Of a stretch of DNA of 12,748 nt, positions 1 to 5,806 are shown piece after piece. Numbering within the stretch: the stretch's first letter is position 1; each line of letters opens with the position of its first letter. Origin of the DNA: Methanobacteriota archaeon. GTDB taxonomy: Archaea > Halobacteriota > Syntropharchaeia > JACQPP01. The position numbers and the translations under genes were made by a program. The notes beneath the pieces are model-generated. The model saw nothing but the letters and a program-made list of their open reading frames with translations. It was not told where the DNA came from and searched no databases. Location of the stretch: NCBI GenBank assembly GCA_016207465.1, contig JACQPP010000147.1, forward strand, positions 1 through 12,748. The letters are read 5' to 3'.

Positions 1-53
1 AGAGTCCCCCCGCCCCCTGGCCCCCGGAGGCCCTCTCCGGATACACCCGCGCG

Positions 54-112
54 GACTGATTCAGTCTGCCTCGACTTCGTCGAGGCTCGCCGCCTCCCTT
101 CGGGATGCGGCG
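54..112. repeat. Cluster of three short palindromes
   Basis: Three perfect or near-perfect inverted repeats lie end to end: 54-66 (GACTGA/TCAGTC around one base), 69-85 (CCTCGAC and GTCGAGG around TTC), and 88-112 (CGCCGC/GCGGCG with an inner TCCC/GGGA around TTC). Read on the minus strand, the last two have GAA loops, and they lie downstream of the terminator of the WD40 gene. They may be a small dispersed repeat, because similar GAA-loop hairpins occur at 9170-9186 and 12713-12727. No coding sequence is convincing in 1-192. Confidence 0.6.
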
Positions 113-153
113 AAAAAGAAAAATTAGGCCCGACCCGGGACAAGGGTCGGGCC
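113..153 (-). terminator. Hairpin plus T-tract terminator of the WD40 gene
   Basis: Read on the minus strand, a perfect 10-bp stem (GGCCCGACCC at 153-144 and GGGTCGGGCC at 136-127, 7-nt loop) is followed at once by TAA and then TTTTTCTTTTT (123-113). It begins 40 nt past the stop codon of the WD40 gene. Archaeal RNA polymerase terminates on T-rich tracts, and a strong stem just before the tract makes this a clear call. Confidence 0.8.
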
Positions 154-192
154 AGTGCCATGTGGGGTAGCGCGTTTGGGCCCAAATTGGGC

Positions 193-2259
193 CTATCCCC
201 GATGTCGCCGCCGGTAGAGGAGTCCCACTCCGGCGAGGGCCGCGAGGGCGAGAGGAAGTCCAAATCCGGACTGTCGCGGGGTTGGCATCGGGGCCAACGC
301 AGTGATGGCCGCTGTAAAGTTCCAGATTACAACTGAGTTATCGCTTGACCCAAAGGCGAAATCGGTCCAGTTGGGGCTCCAGGAAACGGAGGTGGGGTTA
401 ATGCTGCCCTTTAGAGTCTTCAGAAGAGTTCCGGTCGAGGCATCCCAGACATTGATTGTATCCTTCGATACGGAGGCCAATCGACCTCCATCCGGGCTCC
501 AAAAGACGGAGACCACTCTGTCTGTGTGACCCTGTAGAGTCCCAATGGGAGACCCATTAGAAGCGTTCCAAATCCGTGTGGTTTTATCTTCCGACCCTGT
601 GGCAAATCGGGTGCCATCCGGGCTCCAGGAGATTGACCACACTGGGCCAGTATGACCGGGAAACGTTCTCAACATAGCACCGGTAGGGACATCCCAGAGA
701 TAGATAACCCCATAACGCCCGGCGGCGATATATCTCCCATCCGGACTCCATGAAAGAGACGCCAGGATTTCCCAATAATAGGGACTCTCATTTTTATCAA
801 AGTCAGGTGCCTTTAGAATTTTCAGTTGGGCGCCAGAGGAGCCGTTCCAGATGCGTATGTCGTTATGGGGCCAATCAGAAACTGTGGCCAGAAGCGAGCC
901 GTTGGGATTCCAGGAAATCAACGTCGCCCCCCCATATTCATGGCCCTCTAAAGTGCGTTCGAGAGACCCAGTAGAAGCATTCCAGATTCGAACTTCTGTA
1001 TCGCGTCCCAACGCCGCTAATCGAGACCCGTCAGGGCTCCAGGAGACAGAGCGTACACTATCGCTGCGTCCTCTTAAAACGTTGAGGAGCGCACCGCTGG
1101 AGGTTTCCCAAACTCGAACATTATCGTCATGAGACCCTGATGCGATTTTGGACCCGTCAGGGCTCCAGGAAGTTGAAACCACTTCCGCTCTGTGTCCTCC
1201 AATGGTTTTCACAACAGCATCGGTAGCAACATCCCAGATGCGTATAATGCTGTCCCGGAACCCCGTCCCTGTGGCCACGCGGGTTCCATCGGGGTTCCAC
1301 GAGAAAGAAAGCAACGGCAATTGGGAAGTGGACTCGGTTAGATTCGCGAGAAGGCGAAGAACAGAACCGGTGGAAGTATCCCAGACCCGGATGGTCCCAT
1401 CTGTAGACCCGGATAGCAGTCGTTTGCTGTCCGGGCTCCAGGAAACATATTTCACTTCACTGGTGCCCTCTAAGACCCTCAACAGGACGCCCGACGTGGA
1501 GTTCCATATCCGGGCTTTTCCATCCTGTGAGCCTGAAACAATGCGCGTTCCATCGGAACTCCACGAAACAGACACTACATCATCTTCAAGTTCGCCTTCC
1601 CCAAACACCTTCAAAAGAGAGCCCGTGGATACATCCCAGATACGAATTAAGCTGCCCGTGACGCTACGGGTCCAATGAGGATAATGGCCCGTGACGATAC
1701 GGGTCCCATTAGGGCTCCATGAAATAGAATTCACCACACCGGCCTCCTTACCCATTGTCCTCAAAATAGTCCCAGTAGAGGCATTCCAGATTACCAACAC
1801 GAAATCATCGAATAGGCCGCCTGCCGCGATTTGAGTCCCATCGGGACTCCAGGAGACAGCATTGACCGGGCCTCCGTGTCCACTCAAGGTCTTCAGACGT
1901 TTTCCGGTGCTAATATTCCATATGCGGATGGGGTCAGCCCAGATACCGGAGCTGGATGTAGTGGAACCCGAGACCAAGAGCGTTCCATCAGGACTCCATG
2001 AGACGGAAGAAACTTTACCTGGGTGCTCACTAAGTGTCTTTAGAACCATTCCGGTAGAAGCATTCCAGATTTGAACTTTGGTGCCAGAGCCCGCTGCTAA
2101 AAGAGTTCCATCAGGACTCCAAGAGAGGGAATTCACATCGCCGTTGGTCCCAGCCAGGATCTTCTCCTTTTGTGCTACCGCTGGATTAGTGAATAAGAGA
2201 CCCAAGACGGCCGCGACCCAGAGAACTCGCAGATACCCCCGGGGGGCCTCGATGGACAT
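193..2259 (-). CDS. Secreted WD40 double beta-propeller protein with PGF-CTERM-like tail
   Basis: 688 residues. Residues 1-29 look like a secretion signal: a hydrophobic stretch (VLWVAAVLGLLF) ending in a PAVA/QK cleavage-like site. The body is 14 tandem WD40 repeats of about 43-50 residues, each with a SWSPDGT-type strand and ending in IWN/IWD-x-STG. Fourteen repeats fit two seven-bladed propellers, so a protein-binding or scaffold role at the cell surface is likely; no catalytic motif is visible. The C-terminus has the architecture of an archaeosortase substrate: SGFG, about 15 hydrophobic residues, then RRRHRG. Eight blades carry an N-x-S/T sequon at the usual WD position. The gene is near 50% G+C (28/60 in 1201-1260) while neighbours reach 75-80% in places, suggesting acquisition or relaxed codon selection. 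No Shine-Dalgarno site precedes the ATG; CATAAG about 32 nt upstream may be its TATA box. Partner unknown. Confidence 0.9.
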   Translation of the reverse strand: MSIEAPRGYLRVLWVAAVLGLLFTNPAVAQKEKILAGTNGDVNSLSWSPDGTLLAAGSGTKVQIWNASTGMVLKTLSEHPGKVSSVSWSPDGTLLVSGSTTSSSGIWADPIRIWNISTGKRLKTLSGHGGPVNAVSWSPDGTQIAAGGLFDDFVLVIWNASTGTILRTMGKEAGVVNSISWSPNGTRIVTGHYPHWTRSVTGSLIRIWDVSTGSLLKVFGEGELEDDVVSVSWSSDGTRIVSGSQDGKARIWNSTSGVLLRVLEGTSEVKYVSWSPDSKRLLSGSTDGTIRVWDTSTGSVLRLLANLTESTSQLPLLSFSWNPDGTRVATGTGFRDSIIRIWDVATDAVVKTIGGHRAEVVSTSWSPDGSKIASGSHDDNVRVWETSSGALLNVLRGRSDSVRSVSWSPDGSRLAALGRDTEVRIWNASTGSLERTLEGHEYGGATLISWNPNGSLLATVSDWPHNDIRIWNGSSGAQLKILKAPDFDKNESPYYWEILASLSWSPDGRYIAAGRYGVIYLWDVPTGAMLRTFPGHTGPVWSISWSPDGTRFATGSEDKTTRIWNASNGSPIGTLQGHTDRVVSVFWSPDGGRLASVSKDTINVWDASTGTLLKTLKGSINPTSVSWSPNWTDFAFGSSDNSVVIWNFTAAITALAPMPTPRQSGFGLPLALAALAGVGLLYRRRHRG

Positions 2260-2288
2260 AGGATGGGGATAGGGTGGGCCCCGGGGGA

Positions 2289-2294
2289 CTTATG
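2289..2294 (-). promoter_or_regulatory. Possible TATA box of the WD40 gene
   Basis: On the minus strand CATAAG is centred about 32 nt before the start codon at 2259, the only AT-rich hexamer at roughly the right distance in very GC-rich DNA. No Shine-Dalgarno site is present, so a leaderless or very short-leader transcript is possible. The match to an archaeal TATA box is weak. Confidence 0.3.
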
Positions 2295-2460
2295 GGCTTC
2301 GGGGACCCCTCCGGGCCGAATGTTTTTGCACCCAGCCGGTAAAGCAACAGTGAAGCACCCATCTCCCGGCTACCCGGGGGGCAGGGGGTTGAGGCCCAAC
2401 CGCGGAGAGGGACGTTGTCAACAGGAGGGTTCGGGTTGGGCCGAAGTGTGCGCTACGAAC

Positions 2461-2503
2461 GGGGGGAGGGGGGCCGTCGCGGGTCGCGAGCCCCCCTCCC
2501 CCC
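2461..2503. repeat. Perfect 14-bp inverted repeat with inner 5-bp stem
   Basis: The arm GGGGGGAGGGGGGC (2461-2474) is exactly complementary to 2490-2503. Inside, TCGCG (2477-2481) and CGCGA (2485-2489) pair around a GGT loop. Only a 2-nt bulge (2475-2476) interrupts a 19-bp hairpin. No T-tract follows on either strand, so it is not a standard terminator. The G-runs could also form a quadruplex. Confidence 0.75.
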
Positions 2504-2687
2504 GGAGGTAGGCCCCGTTGGGGGCGAGAGGGTGGGAGTTCCTTTCCTTGGGAGAGTGCGAGTGCGGTAGGCGGCCCGGAACCGTGTCGGGCCTGGCACC
2601 CGTATTCCAGACACCCCTATGCCTGGGGGATACCATAGCCTCTCGCCGAGAGCGGGGTGAAAGTAATCCTGGGTCTCCCGCGGTCGG

Positions 2688-3134
2688 TTATTTCTCGCCA
2701 GGCTTTTTGGCGGACTGGACGATGCAGACGGGGCAGGTGGCCTTCCGGAGGACCTCCTCGACGACGTTGCCGAAGAGGAGGCGCTTCATGCGGCCCCGGG
2801 TGCTGATGCCGAGGACGAGGAGTTCGTAGCGGTTCTCGGCGAGTTCGTCGAGGATGCCCTGGGCGGCGGTGCGGGCGTTGGCCATCTTGGTGGAGACCCG
2901 GACCCCCGTGGGGCGGACAATCTGGCGGACCTTGTCGAGGGCGTGGCTCCCCTTCTCCACGTCCTCGGGGATGACGGCGTGGAGGGGCAGGTTGGGGGGG
3001 ACCTCGATGACGTAGAGGGCCACCATCTCGGCCCCCAGGTCGCGGGCGATGGGGATGGCGAAGCGGGCTCCCTCCTCGGCGTGGCGGTAGCCCGAGGTGG
3101 GCACCAGGATTCTCTTACTGGAGGATGCGGCCAT
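2688..3134 (-). CDS. Universal stress protein (UspA family)
   Basis: 148 residues, the usual length for a single-domain UspA protein. It begins with KRILVPTSGYRHAEEGARFA, matching the family's first strand and helix, and ends with a VLGISTRGRMKRLLFGN segment then CPVCIVQ. That segment corresponds to the ATP-binding G-2x-G-9x-G-S/T motif with the same overall spacing; the second glycine is replaced and the last position is Asn instead of Ser/Thr, so nucleotide binding may be altered. Such proteins are small cytoplasmic ATP-binding stress or transport regulators. It is the last gene of the minus-strand operon; its start lies inside the preceding RAM gene (20-nt overlap) with only a weak GAGAG upstream, so it is probably translationally coupled. 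It likely modulates the permease encoded upstream, which carries a related domain. Confidence 0.9.
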   Translation of the reverse strand: MAASSSKRILVPTSGYRHAEEGARFAIPIARDLGAEMVALYVIEVPPNLPLHAVIPEDVEKGSHALDKVRQIVRPTGVRVSTKMANARTAAQGILDELAENRYELLVLGISTRGRMKRLLFGNVVEEVLRKATCPVCIVQSAKKPGEK

Positions 3135-3381
3135 CTCTCTTGTGGGTGTGCATGACGACGGCGGAGACCGTGTTCTTGATGCCTTCCATCTTCAGGATGT
3201 GCTCCTTGAGGAAGTTGCGGAAGGCCAGGATGTCCTCAGCCTCCACCACGGCCACCACGTCGTATTCGCCGGTGACCTCGTAGAGGTCGCGGATCTCCGG
3301 GAGCTGGCGGAGGGCCTCCAGGACGCGGTCCATGGAGTTGGCCTCGACGAAGAAGTAGATGAGGACGGTGATGTTACCCAT
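3115..3381 (-). CDS. Stand-alone RAM domain (Lrp/AsnC ligand-binding) protein
   Basis: 88 residues, matching the C-terminal regulatory RAM domain of Lrp/AsnC regulators (beta-alpha-beta-beta-alpha-beta: VLIYFFVEANSMDRVLEAL, then LYEVTGEYDVVAVVEAED, ending TVSAVVMHTHK). The N-terminal helix-turn-helix is absent, so it should not bind DNA itself. In the family this domain oligomerises and binds amino acids at subunit interfaces. A good GGAGG site lies a few bases upstream of the ATG, and the gene overlaps the permease stop codon by 8 nt, so the start is well supported. Placed between an amino-acid permease and a UspA protein, it is probably an amino-acid sensor acting on transport or on a full-length Lrp partner by mixed oligomers; that role is inference. 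Confidence 0.88.
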   Translation of the reverse strand: MGNITVLIYFFVEANSMDRVLEALRQLPEIRDLYEVTGEYDVVAVVEAEDILAFRNFLKEHILKMEGIKNTVSAVVMHTHKRDGRILQ

Positions 3382-5272
3382 GCTCGCGCCTCCGGATGAC
3401 CATCAGTTTGCCCGGGTAGCGGGAGAGCACCTCGTAGAGGCCCTCCATCTTGCCCTTGGAGATGTCGGCCTTGTGGCCCCCCCGCTTGAGGAGGAGGATG
3501 AGGTCGTTGTCGGGGGAGTTGGCCTCCCGCTCTGCGATGCGCTCCACGGTGTCGGTCTCCACCCGGGTGGCAACTGCAAACCCCTTCGACTTAAGTCTTT
3601 TCCCGAGGGCGGCGAGTTCCTGCTCGGCGGCCCTGTGGAGGCCCTCGGCGTGGGGCCCCCGGGCCTCGGCGGGGTCGAGCACGTGGAGGAGGGTGAGGTG
3701 GAGCCGGGGGTCGAGGTGGGCCTCGTCGAGGGAGCCCAGGACCGATTCCTCGCTCTCGGGGAGGCGGAGCATCAGGACCGCGTTCATCCGGTAGCCGGTG
3801 GGGAGAATCCTCTTGGCGGTCTCGGTGGAGAAGAGGTGCTTTCCCAGGTGGCGGCGGTGGAGGACGTAGAGGAGGCCCCCGAGGGCCAGCCAGGCGCCCC
3901 CCAGGAGGCGGCCGTGGGGGTGGTAGGCCACCACCAGGAGCCAGATGAGGCTCGTGGAGACGAACCCCACCAGTCCGCTGAAGGGGACCTCCACCTTCCG
4001 CCCCCGGTAGGGGAAGCGGAGGCTCCCCCAGGGCTTCCAGGCGCGGTATGCCTCGGGCTCCTTGTTGCGGATGGCGATGAGGGAGAGGTGGACAATCATG
4101 TAGGAGAGGATGGCCCCGAAGTTGTAGAGGTCGGCGATGAGCCCCAGGGGGGCCAGGAGGGCGATGACCAGGCCGGCGAGGCTGAAGAGGAGGATGGTCA
4201 CGTGGGGGGTCTTGAAGCGGCGGTTGATGCGGGAGAAGAACTTGGGCATGAGGTCGAATCGCCCCATGGAGTAGGTCACCCGCGAGACCCCCACCACCCC
4301 GGTGTTGGTGGAGACCATGCAGATGCCCACCCCGGCGATTCCCACCAGCAGGGCCAGGAGGCCCCCTCCCATCGGCACCTCTTGGGCCATCCGGGCCAGG
4401 GGATTCAGGTAGCTGTCCGCCAACCCCCCCCAGGGGAGCATCCCGGCTCCCAGGAAGGCGAAGCCGATGGTGAAGACCACGATGGAGATGATGGAGAGCT
4501 TGAAGGCCCGGGGAATCCAGCGGGTGGGGTTCCGGGTCTCCTCGGCCGCCTGGGCGATGGACTCGATGCCAATAAAGGATATCATGGCGAGGGTGATGCC
4601 GTAGACGAAGTTCTGCTGGGGAACCGACCCCATCCCGGGGAGATAGGCAATCTCTTGATGCGGCGCGGGGGCCCCCACAACCGCCAGGTTCTGGAGGAGG
4701 GTCTCCCACCGGAACACGAAGGCGAACCCCGCCACCAGCAGGAAGACCTCGAGAACAATCACGGCGGCCACGAAGAACTCGTTGAAGAACGAGGAGCCCC
4801 GGATTCCCAGCAGGTTGAGGACAATCAGGCACAGGATGAGGGACGCCGCGAAGACCTGCAGGAGGGACACCTGGAGTACCAGGGGGCCCAGGGCCACCCC
4901 GAGGCTCCCCGTGACCAGGCCGGGGACGAGGACCGCCGCGTAGCCCGCCGACGCCATGGCGAAGAGGGCGATGTCAATGGTGTAGTCCAGCATCACCGTC
5001 CACCCCGCCAGGAACCCCCAGAAGTCGTTGAACCCCTTCATGGCGTAGACGTGGGCCCCCCCCGCGTAGGGATACATGGAGGTGAGCTCCCCGTAGGCCA
5101 TGGCGGTGCAGATGTAGGTCACCGAGGCCAGCAGGAAGGCCAGCGGCGAGGCCCCCGCCGCGTAGAGGAAGACCAGCCCCACCGCCACAAAGACATCTGC
5201 CCCCACGTCGGCGAACCCCATGGAGAAGGAGCCGAACCAGCGGATTTCCCGCTTCAGGGAGGCCTCTTCCAT
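3374..5272 (-). CDS. APC-family amino-acid permease with C-terminal UspA-like domain
   Basis: 632 residues. Residues 10 to about 480 form the membrane part, roughly twelve helices of the amino acid-polyamine-organocation (APC) superfamily. Visible hallmarks are YGELTSMYPYAGGAHVY in the first third, FIGIES (Glu237) followed by AEETRNPTRWIPRA, and SRVTYSMGRFDLMPKFF. It should import amino acids or related solutes with cations; the substrate cannot be read from sequence. Residues about 494-632 (from RMNAVLMLRLP) resemble a UspA fold ending KLMVIRRR, but the glycine-rich ATP motif is not recognisable, so the domain may have lost nucleotide binding. APC-UspA fusions are known in archaea and bacteria. 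It starts 33 nt after the preceding small membrane gene, without a strong Shine-Dalgarno site, and overlaps the RAM gene. Confidence 0.93.
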   Translation of the reverse strand: MEEASLKREIRWFGSFSMGFADVGADVFVAVGLVFLYAAGASPLAFLLASVTYICTAMAYGELTSMYPYAGGAHVYAMKGFNDFWGFLAGWTVMLDYTIDIALFAMASAGYAAVLVPGLVTGSLGVALGPLVLQVSLLQVFAASLILCLIVLNLLGIRGSSFFNEFFVAAVIVLEVFLLVAGFAFVFRWETLLQNLAVVGAPAPHQEIAYLPGMGSVPQQNFVYGITLAMISFIGIESIAQAAEETRNPTRWIPRAFKLSIISIVVFTIGFAFLGAGMLPWGGLADSYLNPLARMAQEVPMGGGLLALLVGIAGVGICMVSTNTGVVGVSRVTYSMGRFDLMPKFFSRINRRFKTPHVTILLFSLAGLVIALLAPLGLIADLYNFGAILSYMIVHLSLIAIRNKEPEAYRAWKPWGSLRFPYRGRKVEVPFSGLVGFVSTSLIWLLVVAYHPHGRLLGGAWLALGGLLYVLHRRHLGKHLFSTETAKRILPTGYRMNAVLMLRLPESEESVLGSLDEAHLDPRLHLTLLHVLDPAEARGPHAEGLHRAAEQELAALGKRLKSKGFAVATRVETDTVERIAEREANSPDNDLILLLKRGGHKADISKGKMEGLYEVLSRYPGKLMVIRRREHG

Positions 5273-5305
5273 CCGCCTGCGTCCGCCCCCCGAGACATTA
5301 ACCTT

Positions 5306-5608
5306 TTAGGACCCCTTCCGGGAATCCGGGAGGCTGCGGAGGAAGCCCCACACCACGAACCCCAGGTAGAGGGTGGACACCATCCACCCCAGGGCCGGGA
5401 CCCCCTTCCGCTTCGCCAGGCGGGCCGTCTGGAAGGTCATCCCCGAATGGGCCAGCAAGAGAAGAGACAGAAATGTCCTGGCCCCTATCGCAGGGGGCCC
5501 CGAGGTCCCGAAGCCAAGGAGGACCAGCACAAGCCAGGGAAACGCCCCCAGCAGCCAGTTCACCGGAGGGACAACCTCCAGGGGAGCCGAGCCACTGGAG
5601 GATGCCAT
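5306..5608 (-). CDS. Small three-helix membrane protein, first gene of the permease operon
   Basis: 100 residues with three clear hydrophobic segments: about 17-33 (NWLLGAFPWLVLVLLGF), 43-56 (RTFLSLLLLAHSGM) and 73-90 (GWMVSTLYLGFVVWGFL), joined by a basic loop (ARLAKRKG). I do not recognise it with confidence; the AHSGMTFQTARLAKRKG-then-W pattern faintly recalls DUF4499/TMEM254-like proteins. It is preferred over the overlapping frame because of its membrane composition and because a TATA-like TTTAAT lies about 27 nt upstream of its ATG. It is co-oriented with the permease 33 nt downstream and may be an accessory subunit or small regulator of that transporter (inference). Confidence 0.65.
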   Translation of the reverse strand: MASSSGSAPLEVVPPVNWLLGAFPWLVLVLLGFGTSGPPAIGARTFLSLLLLAHSGMTFQTARLAKRKGVPALGWMVSTLYLGFVVWGFLRSLPDSRKGS

Positions 5609-5632
5609 GGCCCGACACTCTCCACCGGGAGC

Positions 5633-5638
5633 ATTAAA
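5633..5638 (-). promoter_or_regulatory. TATA box of the permease operon
   Basis: TTTAAT on the minus strand is centred about 27 nt upstream of the start codon at 5608, the spacing expected for an archaeal leaderless transcript. It is the most AT-rich stretch close to the gene. Confidence 0.55.
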
Positions 5639-5772
5639 CCCTATCTCCCATTTATCTTCCGAATTCTGCCGGGATAGTGCCCTCTACCTAAATGAGAGAA
5701 TCACAGATACCTGTCGTTTCCACTGAAGGGGTATCACTTTTACTGAAGTTTTGTGAACTCTTCTCCCAAATC

Positions 5773-5782
5773 TTTTTATATA
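5773..5782 (+). promoter_or_regulatory. TATA box of amt-glnK
   Basis: TTTTTATATA is a strong archaeal TATA box, centred about 29 nt before the amt ATG at 5807, with an A-rich BRE-like CCAAATC just upstream. Transcription should begin within a few bases of the ATG, giving a leaderless mRNA. Confidence 0.85.
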
Positions 5783-5806
5783 CCTCCGGGGTAGGCGTGT
5801 CCGGCC

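Larger units (their letters stand above)
2260..2687. other. 428-nt gene-free, highly structured GC-rich spacer
   Basis: It lies between the start of the WD40 gene and the end of the UspA operon (both minus strand). No frame in it looks like protein: the open frames are short, low-complexity Gly/Pro/Arg products of G- and C-runs. Several strong inverted repeats are visible: GGCCCAACC/GGTTGGGCC at 2393-2401 and 2434-2442; a perfect 14-bp arm pair at 2461-2474 and 2490-2503; CTATG/CATAG near 2620-2640; and CTCTC-GCC-GAGAG at 2640-2652. It could hold a structured RNA, the untranslated ends of the flanking genes, or a decayed element. It does not match my recollection of 5S rRNA, SRP RNA or RNase P RNA. 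Confidence 0.5.
5609..5806. promoter_or_regulatory. Shared divergent regulatory region, permease operon and amt-glnK
   Basis: 198 nt between two divergent leaderless starts. It is clearly more AT-rich than the flanking genes. Besides the two TATA boxes it holds a 7-nt direct repeat ACTGAAG at 5722-5728 and 5742-5748, exactly 20 nt apart, and TCACAGATACCTGT at 5701-5714, which includes the dyad ACAG-N4-CTGT. I see no NrpR-type GGAA-N6-TTCC operator. The repeats are candidate binding sites for a nitrogen-responsive regulator. Confidence 0.55.

Noticed and set aside
134..143. CCCGGGACAA shared by the two terminators (134-143 and 7748-7757)
   Set aside because: Only 10 nt, on opposite strands relative to the terminators, and in different parts of the hairpins; likely chance in GC-rich DNA.
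2336..2445. RNase P RNA-like GCAACAGTGAAGCACCC
   Set aside because: It recalls one conserved block (GCAACAGAGAGCAAACC) but the GAGGAAAGTCC and ACAGAA blocks are absent at the expected distances.
2560..2660. 5S rRNA-like fragment (ACCCGTATTCC with flanking stems)
   Set aside because: The diagnostic CCGAAC core and the helix order of 5S rRNA are missing on both strands.
2260..2687. SRP (7S) RNA
   Set aside because: The helix 8 tetraloop/platform sequence (GGAAGGNAGCA) is not present on either strand.
3359..5677. A 772-codon open frame on the plus strand across the permease operon
   Set aside because: Its product is low-complexity Gly/Glu/His/Pro/Asp sequence, typical of the antisense frame of GC-rich genes. 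The minus strand encodes clear APC, RAM and UspA proteins.
5609..5806. NrpR-type nitrogen operator upstream of amt
   Set aside because: No GGAA-N6-TTCC palindrome is found in the spacer.
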